Assembly (NCBI GenBank): GCA_947176425.1
Contig: CAMWQV010000028.1
Coordinates: 1-10,789, forward strand
DNA from: an uncultured Clostridia bacterium
Lineage (GTDB): Bacteria; Bacillota; Clostridia; Oscillospirales; Oscillospiraceae
DNA: 10,789 bases
Direction of reading: 5' to 3'
Made by a program: the position numbers and the translations under genes
Shown: one piece after another, positions 1 to 6,028 of the stretch
Layout: each line of letters starts with the position of its first letter
Numbering within the stretch: the first letter of the stretch is position 1
Notes under the pieces: generated by a model
The model's database searches: none
What the model saw: only the letters and a program-made list of their open reading frames with translations
Told to the model about the DNA's origin: nothing

Positions 1-21
1 GCAGCGTCAGATGTGTATAAG
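1..21. other. Probable Nextera sequencing-adapter residue at contig end
   Basis: Bases 1-21 match, as I remember it, a stretch of the Illumina Nextera read-1 adapter, ending in the transposon mosaic-end core (AGATGTGTATAAG at 9-21). After base 21 the match weakens: the adapter continues AGACAG and the window has CGACAT. The following codons already fit a PEP mutase, so genomic sequence probably resumes at about 19-28. This is a library artefact at the end of an assembled contig, not biology. It supplies a spurious in-frame ATG at 13 that could mislead gene callers. Confidence 0.88.
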
Positions 22-447
22 CGACATGCAAAGAAGTCCACAGACTTTATGATTATTGCCCGTATTGAGAGCCTGATCCTGGAACGCGGGATGGATGACG
101 CGCTCACCAGAGCGGCGGCCTTTGTTCGGGCAGGGGCGGATGGTATTATGATCCATTCCCGCCGGAATGAGCCGGACGAGATTTTTGAGTTTGTGGAAAA
201 ATTTCGCAAAGCCGACCCAGATACGCCGCTGACGGTAGTCCCCACGTCCTTTTATGCGGTAAGAGAGGCAGAATTCAAACAAAGAGGCGTCAATATTGTT
301 ATTTATGCAAATCAATTGATGCGCAGTCAGGTTCCGGCTATGCAGCGCACGGCGGAGAGTATTCTGCGCCACCACCGGACCTTGGAATCTGAACGCGATT
401 TAATGCCCTTTGCCAGCATTATTCGCATGATTCCTGAGGAGATATAA
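22..447 (+). CDS. aepX: Phosphoenolpyruvate mutase, C-terminal half (5' truncated by contig end)
   Basis: PEP mutase (isocitrate lyase/PEP mutase superfamily, TIM barrel, cytosolic) rearranges phosphoenolpyruvate to phosphonopyruvate, the entry step of nearly all C-P bond biosynthesis. About 141 residues remain. They include DFMIIARIES, whose Arg matches the conserved phosphoryl-binding Arg of the family, GADGIMIHSRR with the conserved His, and the VVPTSFY and GVNIVIYANQ strands, ending in the usual C-terminal helices. Full-length enzymes are about 300 residues, or about 430 when fused to an N-terminal nucleotidyltransferase. The N-terminal half, with the catalytic Asp residues and the mobile KxNS loop, is therefore missing because the contig starts here, not because the gene is broken. 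The ATG at 13 lies in the adapter-like bases and is not the real start. The gene lies directly upstream of aepY, the classic pairing, which strongly supports PEP mutase over a lyase. Confidence 0.9.
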   Translation, partial: RHAKKSTDFMIIARIESLILERGMDDALTRAAAFVRAGADGIMIHSRRNEPDEIFEFVEKFRKADPDTPLTVVPTSFYAVREAEFKQRGVNIVIYANQLMRSQVPAMQRTAESILRHHRTLESERDLMPFASIIRMIPEEI

Positions 448-522
448 ATGACACACCATCTGCGGTCACAGAAAGTCCAGTGGTATATTGTATCACAGGT
501 ATCTCACTGCCGGCTGACCTAA
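448..522 (+). CDS. Possible 24-residue small ORF between aepX and aepY
   Basis: An ATG follows the aepX stop with no spacing (TAAATG) and is preceded by GAGGAG at 436-441, six bases upstream. The frame encodes 24 residues (begins MTHHLRSQK, ends SHCRLT) before TAA at 520-522. I recognise no family, signal peptide or membrane segment. The good ribosome binding site and perfect coupling argue that ribosomes could initiate here. The very short length and lack of any motif argue for a chance frame or a remnant of a displaced gene. Low confidence. Confidence 0.2.
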   Translation: MTHHLRSQKVQWYIVSQVSHCRLT

Positions 523-584
523 AATGTGCTATGCAGATACTCTTATAAATTATCTGAAAATCTTACTATACGAGGAGAGAGTCT
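523..584. other. Rest of the 137-base aepX-aepY gap; no clear signal
   Basis: This AT-rich stretch contains TTATAAAT at 543-550 and TACTAT at 564-569, which resemble -10 elements, but I found no -35 element at proper spacing and no inverted repeat followed by a T-run. It ends with the aepY ribosome binding site GAGGAGAG at 572-579. It is the longest non-coding interval in the window (if the small ORF at 448 is not real), so any internal promoter or attenuator would most likely lie here. None can be supported from the sequence alone. Confidence 0.3.
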
Positions 585-1727
585 ATGCAGGCAGAGGTCT
601 TTGTGGATATTCTAGGCGCTGATTTTTATACTGGCGTTCCGGATTCTCAGCTGCGTCCTTTCTGCGACTATTTGATAAATGTTTACGGCGTAGATTCCCA
701 ACACCATGTCATTGGGGCAAACGAGGGAAACTGCGCGGCTTTGGCAGCAGGATATCATTTGGCTACAGGAAAGGTTCCTGTGGTGTATCTTCAAAACTCC
801 GGAGAGGGAAACTTGATTAATCCAGCGGCGTCGCTGCTGCACCGAGAGGTATATGGCATACCAGCTATTTTGGTGATTGGCTGGCGCGGCGAGCCGGGCG
901 TACCGGATGAGCCACAGCATATTTATCAAGGTGCCGTGACGCTGAAGCTCTTGGAAGATATGGAAATTCCTACTTTTGTCATTGACTCAAAAACTGTGGA
1001 GTCTGAAGCCCGAGATGCTATGGCCGGATTCAGAGGAATGCTGAATGAGGGCAGAACCATAGCTTTTGTCATTCGCAGAGGGGGACTGACCTATGACAAA
1101 AACGCGGAATATCAAAGCCTTGGTTCCCTGTGCCGGGAAGATGTGATCCAACGCGTTGCGCGGACCGCTGGGGAGGATGTGATTGTCTCCACTACTGGTA
1201 AAGCCAGTCGAGAGCTGTTTGAGTTTCGCACCGAAAACGGACAAAGTCATGACAAAGATTTTCTGACGGTAGGTTCCATGGGTCATGCCTCCTCTATTGC
1301 TTTAGGTATAGCGCTCCAACGCCCACAGGCGCGTGTCTGGTGTCTGGACGGCGACGGTGCGATGCTGATGCATATGGGCGCAATGGCTGTCATCGGCGCT
1401 CATCGTCCTGCCAATTTGATCCATGTAGTGCTCAATAACGGCGCCCACGAAACTGTAGGTGGTATGCCTACAGTGGCAGGATGTCTGGATTTGGTTGGAC
1501 TAGCTAGGGCGTGCGGATATCCCCACGCAGTGGAGGTGGAGGATGCTTTGTCACTGGAGAAAGCTCTGTATATGGCAAAGGTCCAAATGGAACTCGGTTT
1601 CATCGCAGTGAAGTGCGGACTAAAAGTTCGAGGCGATCTGGGACGGCCTACTGTGCCGCCGCAGGAAAATAAGACGGCGTTTATGAAGTATTTGCGGAGC
1701 TTTAGATATGAGGAGGGAAACAGATGA
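585..1727 (+). CDS. aepY: Phosphonopyruvate decarboxylase
   Basis: This thiamine-diphosphate enzyme decarboxylates phosphonopyruvate to phosphonoacetaldehyde, the irreversible step that pulls the unfavourable PEP mutase reaction forward. The 380 residues match the usual length of single-chain Ppd. The N-terminal Pyr domain has the cofactor-activating Glu in ANEGN (Glu47) and the LQNSGEGNLINP stretch (69-80). The C-terminal PP domain carries the ThDP/Mg motif, DGDG at 255-258 through NN at 284-285, followed by HETVGGMPT. The late GRPTVPPQENK (353-363) is typical of Ppd. Sulfopyruvate decarboxylase is the close alternative, but adjacency to aepX makes Ppd far more likely. The ATG is preceded by GAGGAGAG with a 5-base spacer. 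The stop overlaps the next ATG by four bases, so the two are translationally coupled. No phosphonoacetaldehyde transaminase follows, so the next pathway step is not in view. Confidence 0.93.
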   Translation: MQAEVFVDILGADFYTGVPDSQLRPFCDYLINVYGVDSQHHVIGANEGNCAALAAGYHLATGKVPVVYLQNSGEGNLINPAASLLHREVYGIPAILVIGWRGEPGVPDEPQHIYQGAVTLKLLEDMEIPTFVIDSKTVESEARDAMAGFRGMLNEGRTIAFVIRRGGLTYDKNAEYQSLGSLCREDVIQRVARTAGEDVIVSTTGKASRELFEFRTENGQSHDKDFLTVGSMGHASSIALGIALQRPQARVWCLDGDGAMLMHMGAMAVIGAHRPANLIHVVLNNGAHETVGGMPTVAGCLDLVGLARACGYPHAVEVEDALSLEKALYMAKVQMELGFIAVKCGLKVRGDLGRPTVPPQENKTAFMKYLRSFRYEEGNR

Positions 1728-2533
1728 TTGTGGATATGCACACACACAGCACGGCCTCTGACGGCCAATATACTCCGGCAGAATTGGTGCGTCTTGCCAA
1801 AGAACGAGGACTGGAGGCGCTGGCCCTTACAGACCACGATACATTGGGCGGACTGGATGAGGCTGCGGCAGCGGGGACAGCTTTGGGAGTGCGCGTGATC
1901 CGGGGCGTAGAATTGAGCGCGGACGATTATCTGAATCTCCACATTCTTGGCTATTCCTTCCCAGCAGAAGCACCTGGATTGCGGGAAATGCTGACGGGAA
2001 TGCGGAAAGGCCGCGGAGAGCGGAAATACCGTATTGCGGAATTTCTGCGTCAAAAAGGCATAGACGTTCCGCTTTCGGAAGTGGACGAAACTGCTGTCGG
2101 CGGGGTCATCGGACGCCCGCACTTTGCCCAGGTGATGCTGCGCCATGGATATGTATCTACTCGAAAAGAAGCATTCGACAAGTATCTGGATACTCCGGAA
2201 TTTCAAAAGATGGAAAAAGGGACAAAGCCCAGTGCTGAAAAGTGTGTGAAAACGATCAAAGCTGCTGGTGGAATGGTCTCTCTGGCACATCCCTATCAAA
2301 TTGTGCTGGGCGGCGATAGCATGGAGGAATTGCTCCAAAGACTTGTTGGGTATGGATTGGATGCAATGGAGTGCTATTACCCTAAGCATACGCCGGAGCA
2401 GCAGGCGGAGTATCTGCGGCTGGCGGAAAAGTACGGTCTGCATGTTACCGGCGGCAGCGACTTTCATGGAGAGAAAAACAAGCCGGATCATCCCCTGGCT
2501 GCATTGCGGCTGGATGTGGATTGGCTTACATAA
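1724..2533 (+). CDS. PHP-domain metal-dependent phosphoesterase (TrpH/YciV-like)
   Basis: This 269-residue PHP-family protein has the full set of metal ligands: HTH (His6, His8), Asp13, the DHD motif at 37-39, Glu63, His73, the GRPH block (130-133), His189 in SLAHP and SDFH (Asp246, His248). Characterised relatives (E. coli YciV/RNase AM, Chromobacterium nucleoside 3',5'-bisphosphate phosphatase) are trinuclear-metal phosphoesterases that cleave small nucleotides or RNA ends. The substrate here is unknown. Its start is coupled to aepY (ATGA overlap, AGGAGGG at 1711-1717), so an activity in phosphonate or nucleotide-phosphonate metabolism, such as hydrolysing a phosphoester by-product, is a fair guess but only a guess. 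Housekeeping PHP genes of this type are common, so the location may also be incidental. It is G+C rich (lines sampled by hand at 58-60 %), in contrast to the next gene. Confidence 0.85.
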   Translation: MIVDMHTHSTASDGQYTPAELVRLAKERGLEALALTDHDTLGGLDEAAAAGTALGVRVIRGVELSADDYLNLHILGYSFPAEAPGLREMLTGMRKGRGERKYRIAEFLRQKGIDVPLSEVDETAVGGVIGRPHFAQVMLRHGYVSTRKEAFDKYLDTPEFQKMEKGTKPSAEKCVKTIKAAGGMVSLAHPYQIVLGGDSMEELLQRLVGYGLDAMECYYPKHTPEQQAEYLRLAEKYGLHVTGGSDFHGEKNKPDHPLAALRLDVDWLT

Positions 2534-2542
2534 AAGTAATAG

Positions 2543-2549
2543 AAAGGGG
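2543..2549 (+). promoter_or_regulatory. Ribosome binding site that fixes the FkbM gene start
   Basis: AAAGGGG ends nine bases before the ATG at 2559. The open frame extends upstream to an ATG at 2268, but that would overlap the PHP gene by about 266 bases and has no comparable site. The reading frame upstream of 2559 also yields Trp/Ser-rich low-meaning sequence. Confidence 0.6.
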
Positions 2550-2558
2550 TTGGTTGTT

Positions 2559-3623
2559 ATGGATACACTTATAGACAAATATAGACAGGTATATCAGATG
2601 CTGGAGGACAAAGAATCCCGAGATATTTATCTAAATCGATTAAATTGGCTGATTTCCGGTGATGATCAATATATCGCAAACATTGTAAACAATTATTTGC
2701 CTACGATGGTACCCCGATGTGGCAGGACAATTGATGATTTGCGCAAACTAATACCAAGTGATAGAAAAATTATCTTATATGGAGCGGGCCAGGAGGCTGC
2801 ATATACAGTTCACTTTTGGAAAAATGATGAGCGCTTCATTGGGTTTTGCGCTAAAAATAAGTACAAGCAAGAGAAGGGATACCTTGGTTATCCTGTAATA
2901 AGTCCAGAAGAACTGCTGTGTCAAAAGGATATAGCCGTAGTAATCAGCACCTATGTCTTTAGAAACGAAATTAAACAAATATTGAGAGATGGAGGATATC
3001 CTGAAAATCTGATTTTTGATGAAGCTGGATATTTTACACAAATAGATTTTGCAGGACAGTACTTTGGACCAAAGTTTATGAAATACGAGGATGAGGAGGT
3101 ATTTATAGATGCGGGATGCCTTGATCTCCAGTCGTCCTTAGAATTAAAAAAGCACTGTAAACGTGTGCGAAAAGTTTATGCTTTTGAACCTGATCTTGTA
3201 AACTATAAGGTCTGCTTGGAACGCAAAGAAGAGACTGCTTATGTCGAAGCAGTAATTCTGCCATATGGCACATGGAGTGAGAGGACAGAACTTCGTTTTC
3301 GTGCAACAGGTAGCGGTAGTGCGGGAATTACGACAGTGGGGGATACTATAATCTCGGCTGTACCAATTGATGAGGTTGTCACAGAGGAAAGAGTCACTTT
3401 TATTAAAATGGATGTAGAAGGTGCGGAACTGGAATCACTGCACGGTGCAGAAAAAACCATTTTGCGAGACAGACCAAAGCTGGCAATTTGTATCTATCAT
3501 AAACCTGAAGATATGATCACGATACCATTATATATTAAAGAACTCGTACCTGAATATAAACTATATGTGCGTCACCATACGAATGTTGACCTTGAAACTG
3601 TATTATATGCGGTTTTGCCATAA
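2559..3623 (+). CDS. FkbM-type SAM-dependent methyltransferase with N-terminal Rossmann-like module
   Basis: The protein has 354 residues. After a helical leader (1-60), residues 69-160 form a compact nucleotide-binding-like module starting KIILYGAG and running through a GYPVISPEEL strand-turn to AVVISTYVF. The C-terminal 175-354 is an FkbM methyltransferase: VFIDAGCLDL at 181-190 (SAM motif I), YAFEPD at 207-212 and FIKMDVEGAELESLHGAE from 281, which is highly characteristic. FkbM enzymes usually O-methylate sugars or sugar-linked hydroxyls. In a glycan locus the likely acceptor is the heptose, the alditol or a phosphonate/phosphate oxygen; the sequence does not say which. The whole gene is AT-rich (hand-counted 60-base lines at 32-40 % G+C against about 57-60 % just upstream), suggesting separate acquisition. 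There is no signal peptide, so it is cytosolic. Confidence 0.88.
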   Translation: MDTLIDKYRQVYQMLEDKESRDIYLNRLNWLISGDDQYIANIVNNYLPTMVPRCGRTIDDLRKLIPSDRKIILYGAGQEAAYTVHFWKNDERFIGFCAKNKYKQEKGYLGYPVISPEELLCQKDIAVVISTYVFRNEIKQILRDGGYPENLIFDEAGYFTQIDFAGQYFGPKFMKYEDEEVFIDAGCLDLQSSLELKKHCKRVRKVYAFEPDLVNYKVCLERKEETAYVEAVILPYGTWSERTELRFRATGSGSAGITTVGDTIISAVPIDEVVTEERVTFIKMDVEGAELESLHGAEKTILRDRPKLAICIYHKPEDMITIPLYIKELVPEYKLYVRHHTNVDLETVLYAVLP

Positions 3624-3647
3624 GATTATGAATGAAAGAAGATTATC

Positions 3648-4310
3648 ATGCAATTTGAGTTGATGGCATCGATGATGTGCGCCAATTATGGTAATTTGGA
3701 AAAGGAAGTCCATGATTTGGAAAATGGCGGTATTGATTCCTTCCACATTGATATCATGGACGGACGTTATGTTGCAAATTTTGCCATGTCTCTCAATGAT
3801 ATGCGTTTTATAGCAAGCGCAACTTCCAAGCCGCTTGATGTTCATCTGATGATTGAGCATCCCAATAACCGGATCGGGTTGTTTTTACAGAATCTACGGC
3901 CAGGAGATACGATCTATATCCATCCGGAAGCAGAATACCATCCATCTACTACACTTCAGGCTATTATCGATGCGGGCATGGTGCCTGGTATTGCGATCAA
4001 CCCCGGCACCTCTGTAGAAACAGTGATGGAGATGCTGCGGATTGTGCAAAAAGTACTGGTGATGTCCGTCAATCCAGGCAACGCTGGGCAGATGTTCCTG
4101 CCTTACGTGGGAAAGAAAATTACTAAGCTGCTCTCTATGAAAGAGGATATGGAGTTTGAATTGTACTGGGACGGCGCATGTAGCGCGGATAAGATTCAGG
4201 AGTACGCGCCTAAGGGCGTGAAAGGTTTTGTGTTGGGTACGACGCTGCTGTTCGGCAAAGAGAGGCCTTACGGTGAGACTCTGCAAAATATTCGGGAGTT
4301 GAAATTCTGA
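3648..4310 (+). CDS. Ketose-phosphate 3-epimerase (Rpe/AlsE family), glycan-locus paralogue
   Basis: This 220-residue TIM barrel has all catalytic and metal residues of the family: Ser8, His33 and Asp35 in FHIDIMDG, His66 in DVHLM, MSVNPG at 139-144, and the second acid/base Asp175 in YWDGA. The usual VDGG is altered to WDGA, and the usual APS near the N-terminus reads MAS. The HIDIMDG motif and the DGxC...VLGTTLLFG C-terminus look closer to AlsE (D-allulose-6-phosphate 3-epimerase) than to housekeeping Rpe (ribulose-5-phosphate/xylulose-5-phosphate). A pentulose-5-phosphate or hexulose-6-phosphate substrate is therefore possible. Its stop overlaps the next start by one base (TGATG), linking it to the cytidylyltransferase and dehydrogenase. 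I infer that it sets the C3 stereochemistry of a ketose phosphate destined for reduction to an alditol phosphate. Its ribosome binding site (GAAAGAAG) is weak. Confidence 0.85.
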   Translation: MQFELMASMMCANYGNLEKEVHDLENGGIDSFHIDIMDGRYVANFAMSLNDMRFIASATSKPLDVHLMIEHPNNRIGLFLQNLRPGDTIYIHPEAEYHPSTTLQAIIDAGMVPGIAINPGTSVETVMEMLRIVQKVLVMSVNPGNAGQMFLPYVGKKITKLLSMKEDMEFELYWDGACSADKIQEYAPKGVKGFVLGTTLLFGKERPYGETLQNIRELKF

Positions 4311-5020
4311 TGAATATCGCGGTGGTGCTCTCCGGCGGAACGGGAACACGAATGGGTTCTGGCATTCCTAAGCAGTATCAGACAGTCGCAGGAAAACCGG
4401 TCATTGTACATACTTTAGAGCTGCTTCAATGCTGCAAAGCAGTGGATGGTGTACTGGTAACGGCAAGCTCTACATGGAAAGCACAGATTTTGCAATGGAA
4501 AGCTGAATACTCTCTGACAAAGTTGTTCGCTATTGCGCCTGCTGGTGAGGACCGGCAGCTGTCTATTAGGAATGGGCTGATTGCCGTAGAAGCATTTATG
4601 GATACCGATAAAATGTCCGGCGTTATCATTCAGGATGCAGTACGGCCTTTGACCAGTGAGGTACTGCTTAACCGGTTGATTGCGGGACTGAAGGAAGCGC
4701 CATGTGTTATGCCTGTGCTGCCTGTCACGGATACTACCTACACAAGCCGCGATGGTCATTGGGTGGATGGTCTGCTGGACCGTTCCACACTTTACAGTGG
4801 ACAGGCTCCGGAGGCGTTCCGCTTTTGGCCCTATGTTCAGTTGTACCGGGATACGCCGGAGGAAACGCTGCGTACTATGAGCGGCAGTTGTCAGCTGCCC
4901 TACAGCCAGGGTTGGAAGGTGAAGATGATTCCCGGTGAACAGGATAATATCAAAATTACCTATGCCCGGGATTTGGAAAATTGCGAAAGACTCTTGTGTG
5001 AGAGGAGGGAACAGTCTTGA
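4310..5020 (+). CDS. IspD/TarI-family cytidylyltransferase, probable alditol-phosphate cytidylyltransferase
   Basis: The protein has 236 residues, the normal length. Family motifs are LSGGTGTRMG at 7-16 (nucleotide loop), PKQY at 20-23 with the catalytic Lys, the R-x-x-S-x-x-NGL helix (82-90), IQDAVRP at 107-113 with the metal Asp109, RSTLYSGQAPEAF at 158-170 and NIKIT at 213-217. Two members are well known: IspD (methylerythritol-4-phosphate) and TarI/Bcs1 (ribitol-5-phosphate). DAVRP instead of DAARP and the context (epimerase before, polyol-phosphate dehydrogenase after, both coupled) favour a TarI-like role making a CDP-alditol for surface polymers. The usual QTPQ is QAPE here. Known CTP:phosphonate cytidylyltransferases (PntC) are, as far as I recall, LicC/MobA-like and begin differently, so activation of the phosphonate by this enzyme is the weaker alternative. 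Housekeeping IspD is unlikely from context. Confidence 0.85.
   Translation: MNIAVVLSGGTGTRMGSGIPKQYQTVAGKPVIVHTLELLQCCKAVDGVLVTASSTWKAQILQWKAEYSLTKLFAIAPAGEDRQLSIRNGLIAVEAFMDTDKMSGVIIQDAVRPLTSEVLLNRLIAGLKEAPCVMPVLPVTDTTYTSRDGHWVDGLLDRSTLYSGQAPEAFRFWPYVQLYRDTPEETLRTMSGSCQLPYSQGWKVKMIPGEQDNIKITYARDLENCERLLCERREQS
5003..5009 (+). promoter_or_regulatory. Strong ribosome binding site for a TTG start
   Basis: AGGAGGG lies seven bases upstream of the TTG at 5017, whose last two bases begin the upstream stop (TTGA overlap). The encoded start MKAYVLHG is the canonical beginning of a medium-chain dehydrogenase, so the TTG is very likely the true initiator. The next in-frame candidates would cut into the first strand. 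Confidence 0.7.
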
Positions 5021-6006
5021 AGGCATATGTGTTGCACGGAATAGGAGATTTGCGCTGCGAGGAGCGGCCGCTTCCTGACGTGCCTCCTGGCTGGGCGCTG
5101 GTTCGGGTCCTGGCGGCAGGTATATGCAGTTCAGATATTCCCAGGATTTTTAAAAAGGGGACATACCACTTTCCCACTATCCCAGGTCATGAATTTTGCG
5201 GTCTGGTTGAATCCGCAGTAGATGAGAAAGATAGGGAATGGGTTGGGAAGCGTGTGGGTGTATTCCCATTGATTCCCTGCAAGCAGTGCCCTTCCTGCCA
5301 AAGAGGTCAATATGAAACCTGTTCTGACTACGATTATCTTGGCTCACGCCGGGATGGTGGTTTTGCCGAGTACACGGCTGTTCCGGTTTGGAATCTGATG
5401 GAACTGCCGGATGTAGTCAATGATTTCCAGGGAGCTTTATTAGAACCGGCAGCGGTCGCCCTTCACGCAGTGAAACGAGCAGAGATAAAGCTTGGAGATA
5501 AGGTCTGCGTTGTTGGTACTGGCGCAATCGCTTTGCTGGCCGGTCAATGGGCCAAGCTGAATGGTGCAGGACAAGTTGTCATAAAAGGCCGCAGTGAGGC
5601 AAAACGCGAATTGGCAGAGGGATGCGGTCTGGAATATTCTGTTGAATGCGGAGACAGTTATGACTGTGTGATAGAAGCAGTTGGGTCAGCACAGGCATTA
5701 GAGGAGAGTCTTAAGCTGGCTGCCGCCGGAGGACGGGTTGTTTTGATGGGCAATCCGGACGGAGACCGCATGTTGTCTCAGAATGTGTATTGGAAAATCC
5801 TGCGTAAGCAGCTGAGGTTGTTTGGAACATGGAATTCTTCCTATGGCGGCGCTGAAAGCGACTGGCAAGTTGTTTTACATAACATGCCGACGCTGAAGAC
5901 GGAGAATATTCTTTCGCATATTTTGGAGTGGAGTGAGCTGGATCAAGGACTCGCCATCATGCGGGGAAAAACAGAGCCATACTGTAAGATTATGATAAAA
6001 AGTTGA
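5017..6006 (+). CDS. Zinc-dependent polyol-phosphate dehydrogenase (GatD-like; TarJ-like role)
   Basis: This is a 329-residue medium-chain dehydrogenase. Catalytic zinc ligands are Cys37 (GICSSD), His58-Glu59 (GHEF) and Glu143 (LLEPAAVALH). Structural zinc ligands are Cys88, Cys91, Cys94 and Cys102. The nucleotide site is GTGAIA at 167-172. The blocks SDIPRIFKKG, YDYLGSRRDGGFAEY and FGTWNSSYG strongly recall galactitol-1-phosphate 5-dehydrogenase GatD, so the substrate is probably a ketose or alditol phosphate. After the second Rossmann strand the chain reads IKGRSEAKRE with no acidic residue, which favours NADP(H) and thus reduction. I infer that it reduces the upstream epimerase's ketose phosphate to the alditol phosphate used by the cytidylyltransferase, as TarJ does for ribitol. 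Reduction of phosphonoacetaldehyde to 2-hydroxyethylphosphonate is an alternative, though known enzymes for that are mostly iron-type. Confidence 0.88.
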   Translation: MKAYVLHGIGDLRCEERPLPDVPPGWALVRVLAAGICSSDIPRIFKKGTYHFPTIPGHEFCGLVESAVDEKDREWVGKRVGVFPLIPCKQCPSCQRGQYETCSDYDYLGSRRDGGFAEYTAVPVWNLMELPDVVNDFQGALLEPAAVALHAVKRAEIKLGDKVCVVGTGAIALLAGQWAKLNGAGQVVIKGRSEAKRELAEGCGLEYSVECGDSYDCVIEAVGSAQALEESLKLAAAGGRVVLMGNPDGDRMLSQNVYWKILRKQLRLFGTWNSSYGGAESDWQVVLHNMPTLKTENILSHILEWSELDQGLAIMRGKTEPYCKIMIKS

Positions 6007-6028
6007 GGTTTAAAGGAGTACAGACAGG

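Noticed and set aside
13..21. ATG at 13 as the aepX start
   Set aside because: It lies inside adapter-like sequence, and the protein would lack the first half of the barrel.
523..584. Promoter with TTATAAAT or TACTAT as -10 element
   Set aside because: No -35 hexamer at 16-18 bases upstream of either; likely chance matches in AT-rich spacer.
585..1727. Sulfopyruvate decarboxylase or acetolactate-synthase-like enzyme
   Set aside because: Length, GRPTVPPQENK and direct linkage to a PEP mutase point to phosphonopyruvate decarboxylase.
2268..2558. Upstream extension of the FkbM gene to an earlier ATG
   Set aside because: It would overlap the motif-containing C-terminal third of the PHP gene by about 266 bases and adds meaningless sequence; AAAGGGG before the ATG at 2559 gives a normal start.
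1400..2578. A 392-residue open frame on the minus strand
   Set aside because: It lies opposite aepY and the PHP gene, both with full catalytic motifs. Its own translation has no recognisable domain and is rich in His/Ser/Arg as expected of an antisense shadow.
3648..4310. Housekeeping ribulose-phosphate 3-epimerase
   Set aside because: Catalytic residues are conserved, but the altered WDGA loop, AlsE-like motifs and glycan-locus coupling suggest a specialised paralogue.
4310..5020. Housekeeping IspD of the methylerythritol phosphate pathway
   Set aside because: Same family, but the DAVRP and GQAPE variants and the coupled epimerase and polyol-phosphate dehydrogenase fit an alditol-phosphate cytidylyltransferase better. 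Not excluded without a tree.
4415..5026. A 203-residue minus-strand open frame opposite the cytidylyltransferase
   Set aside because: No domain or plausible start context; the plus-strand gene explains the region completely.
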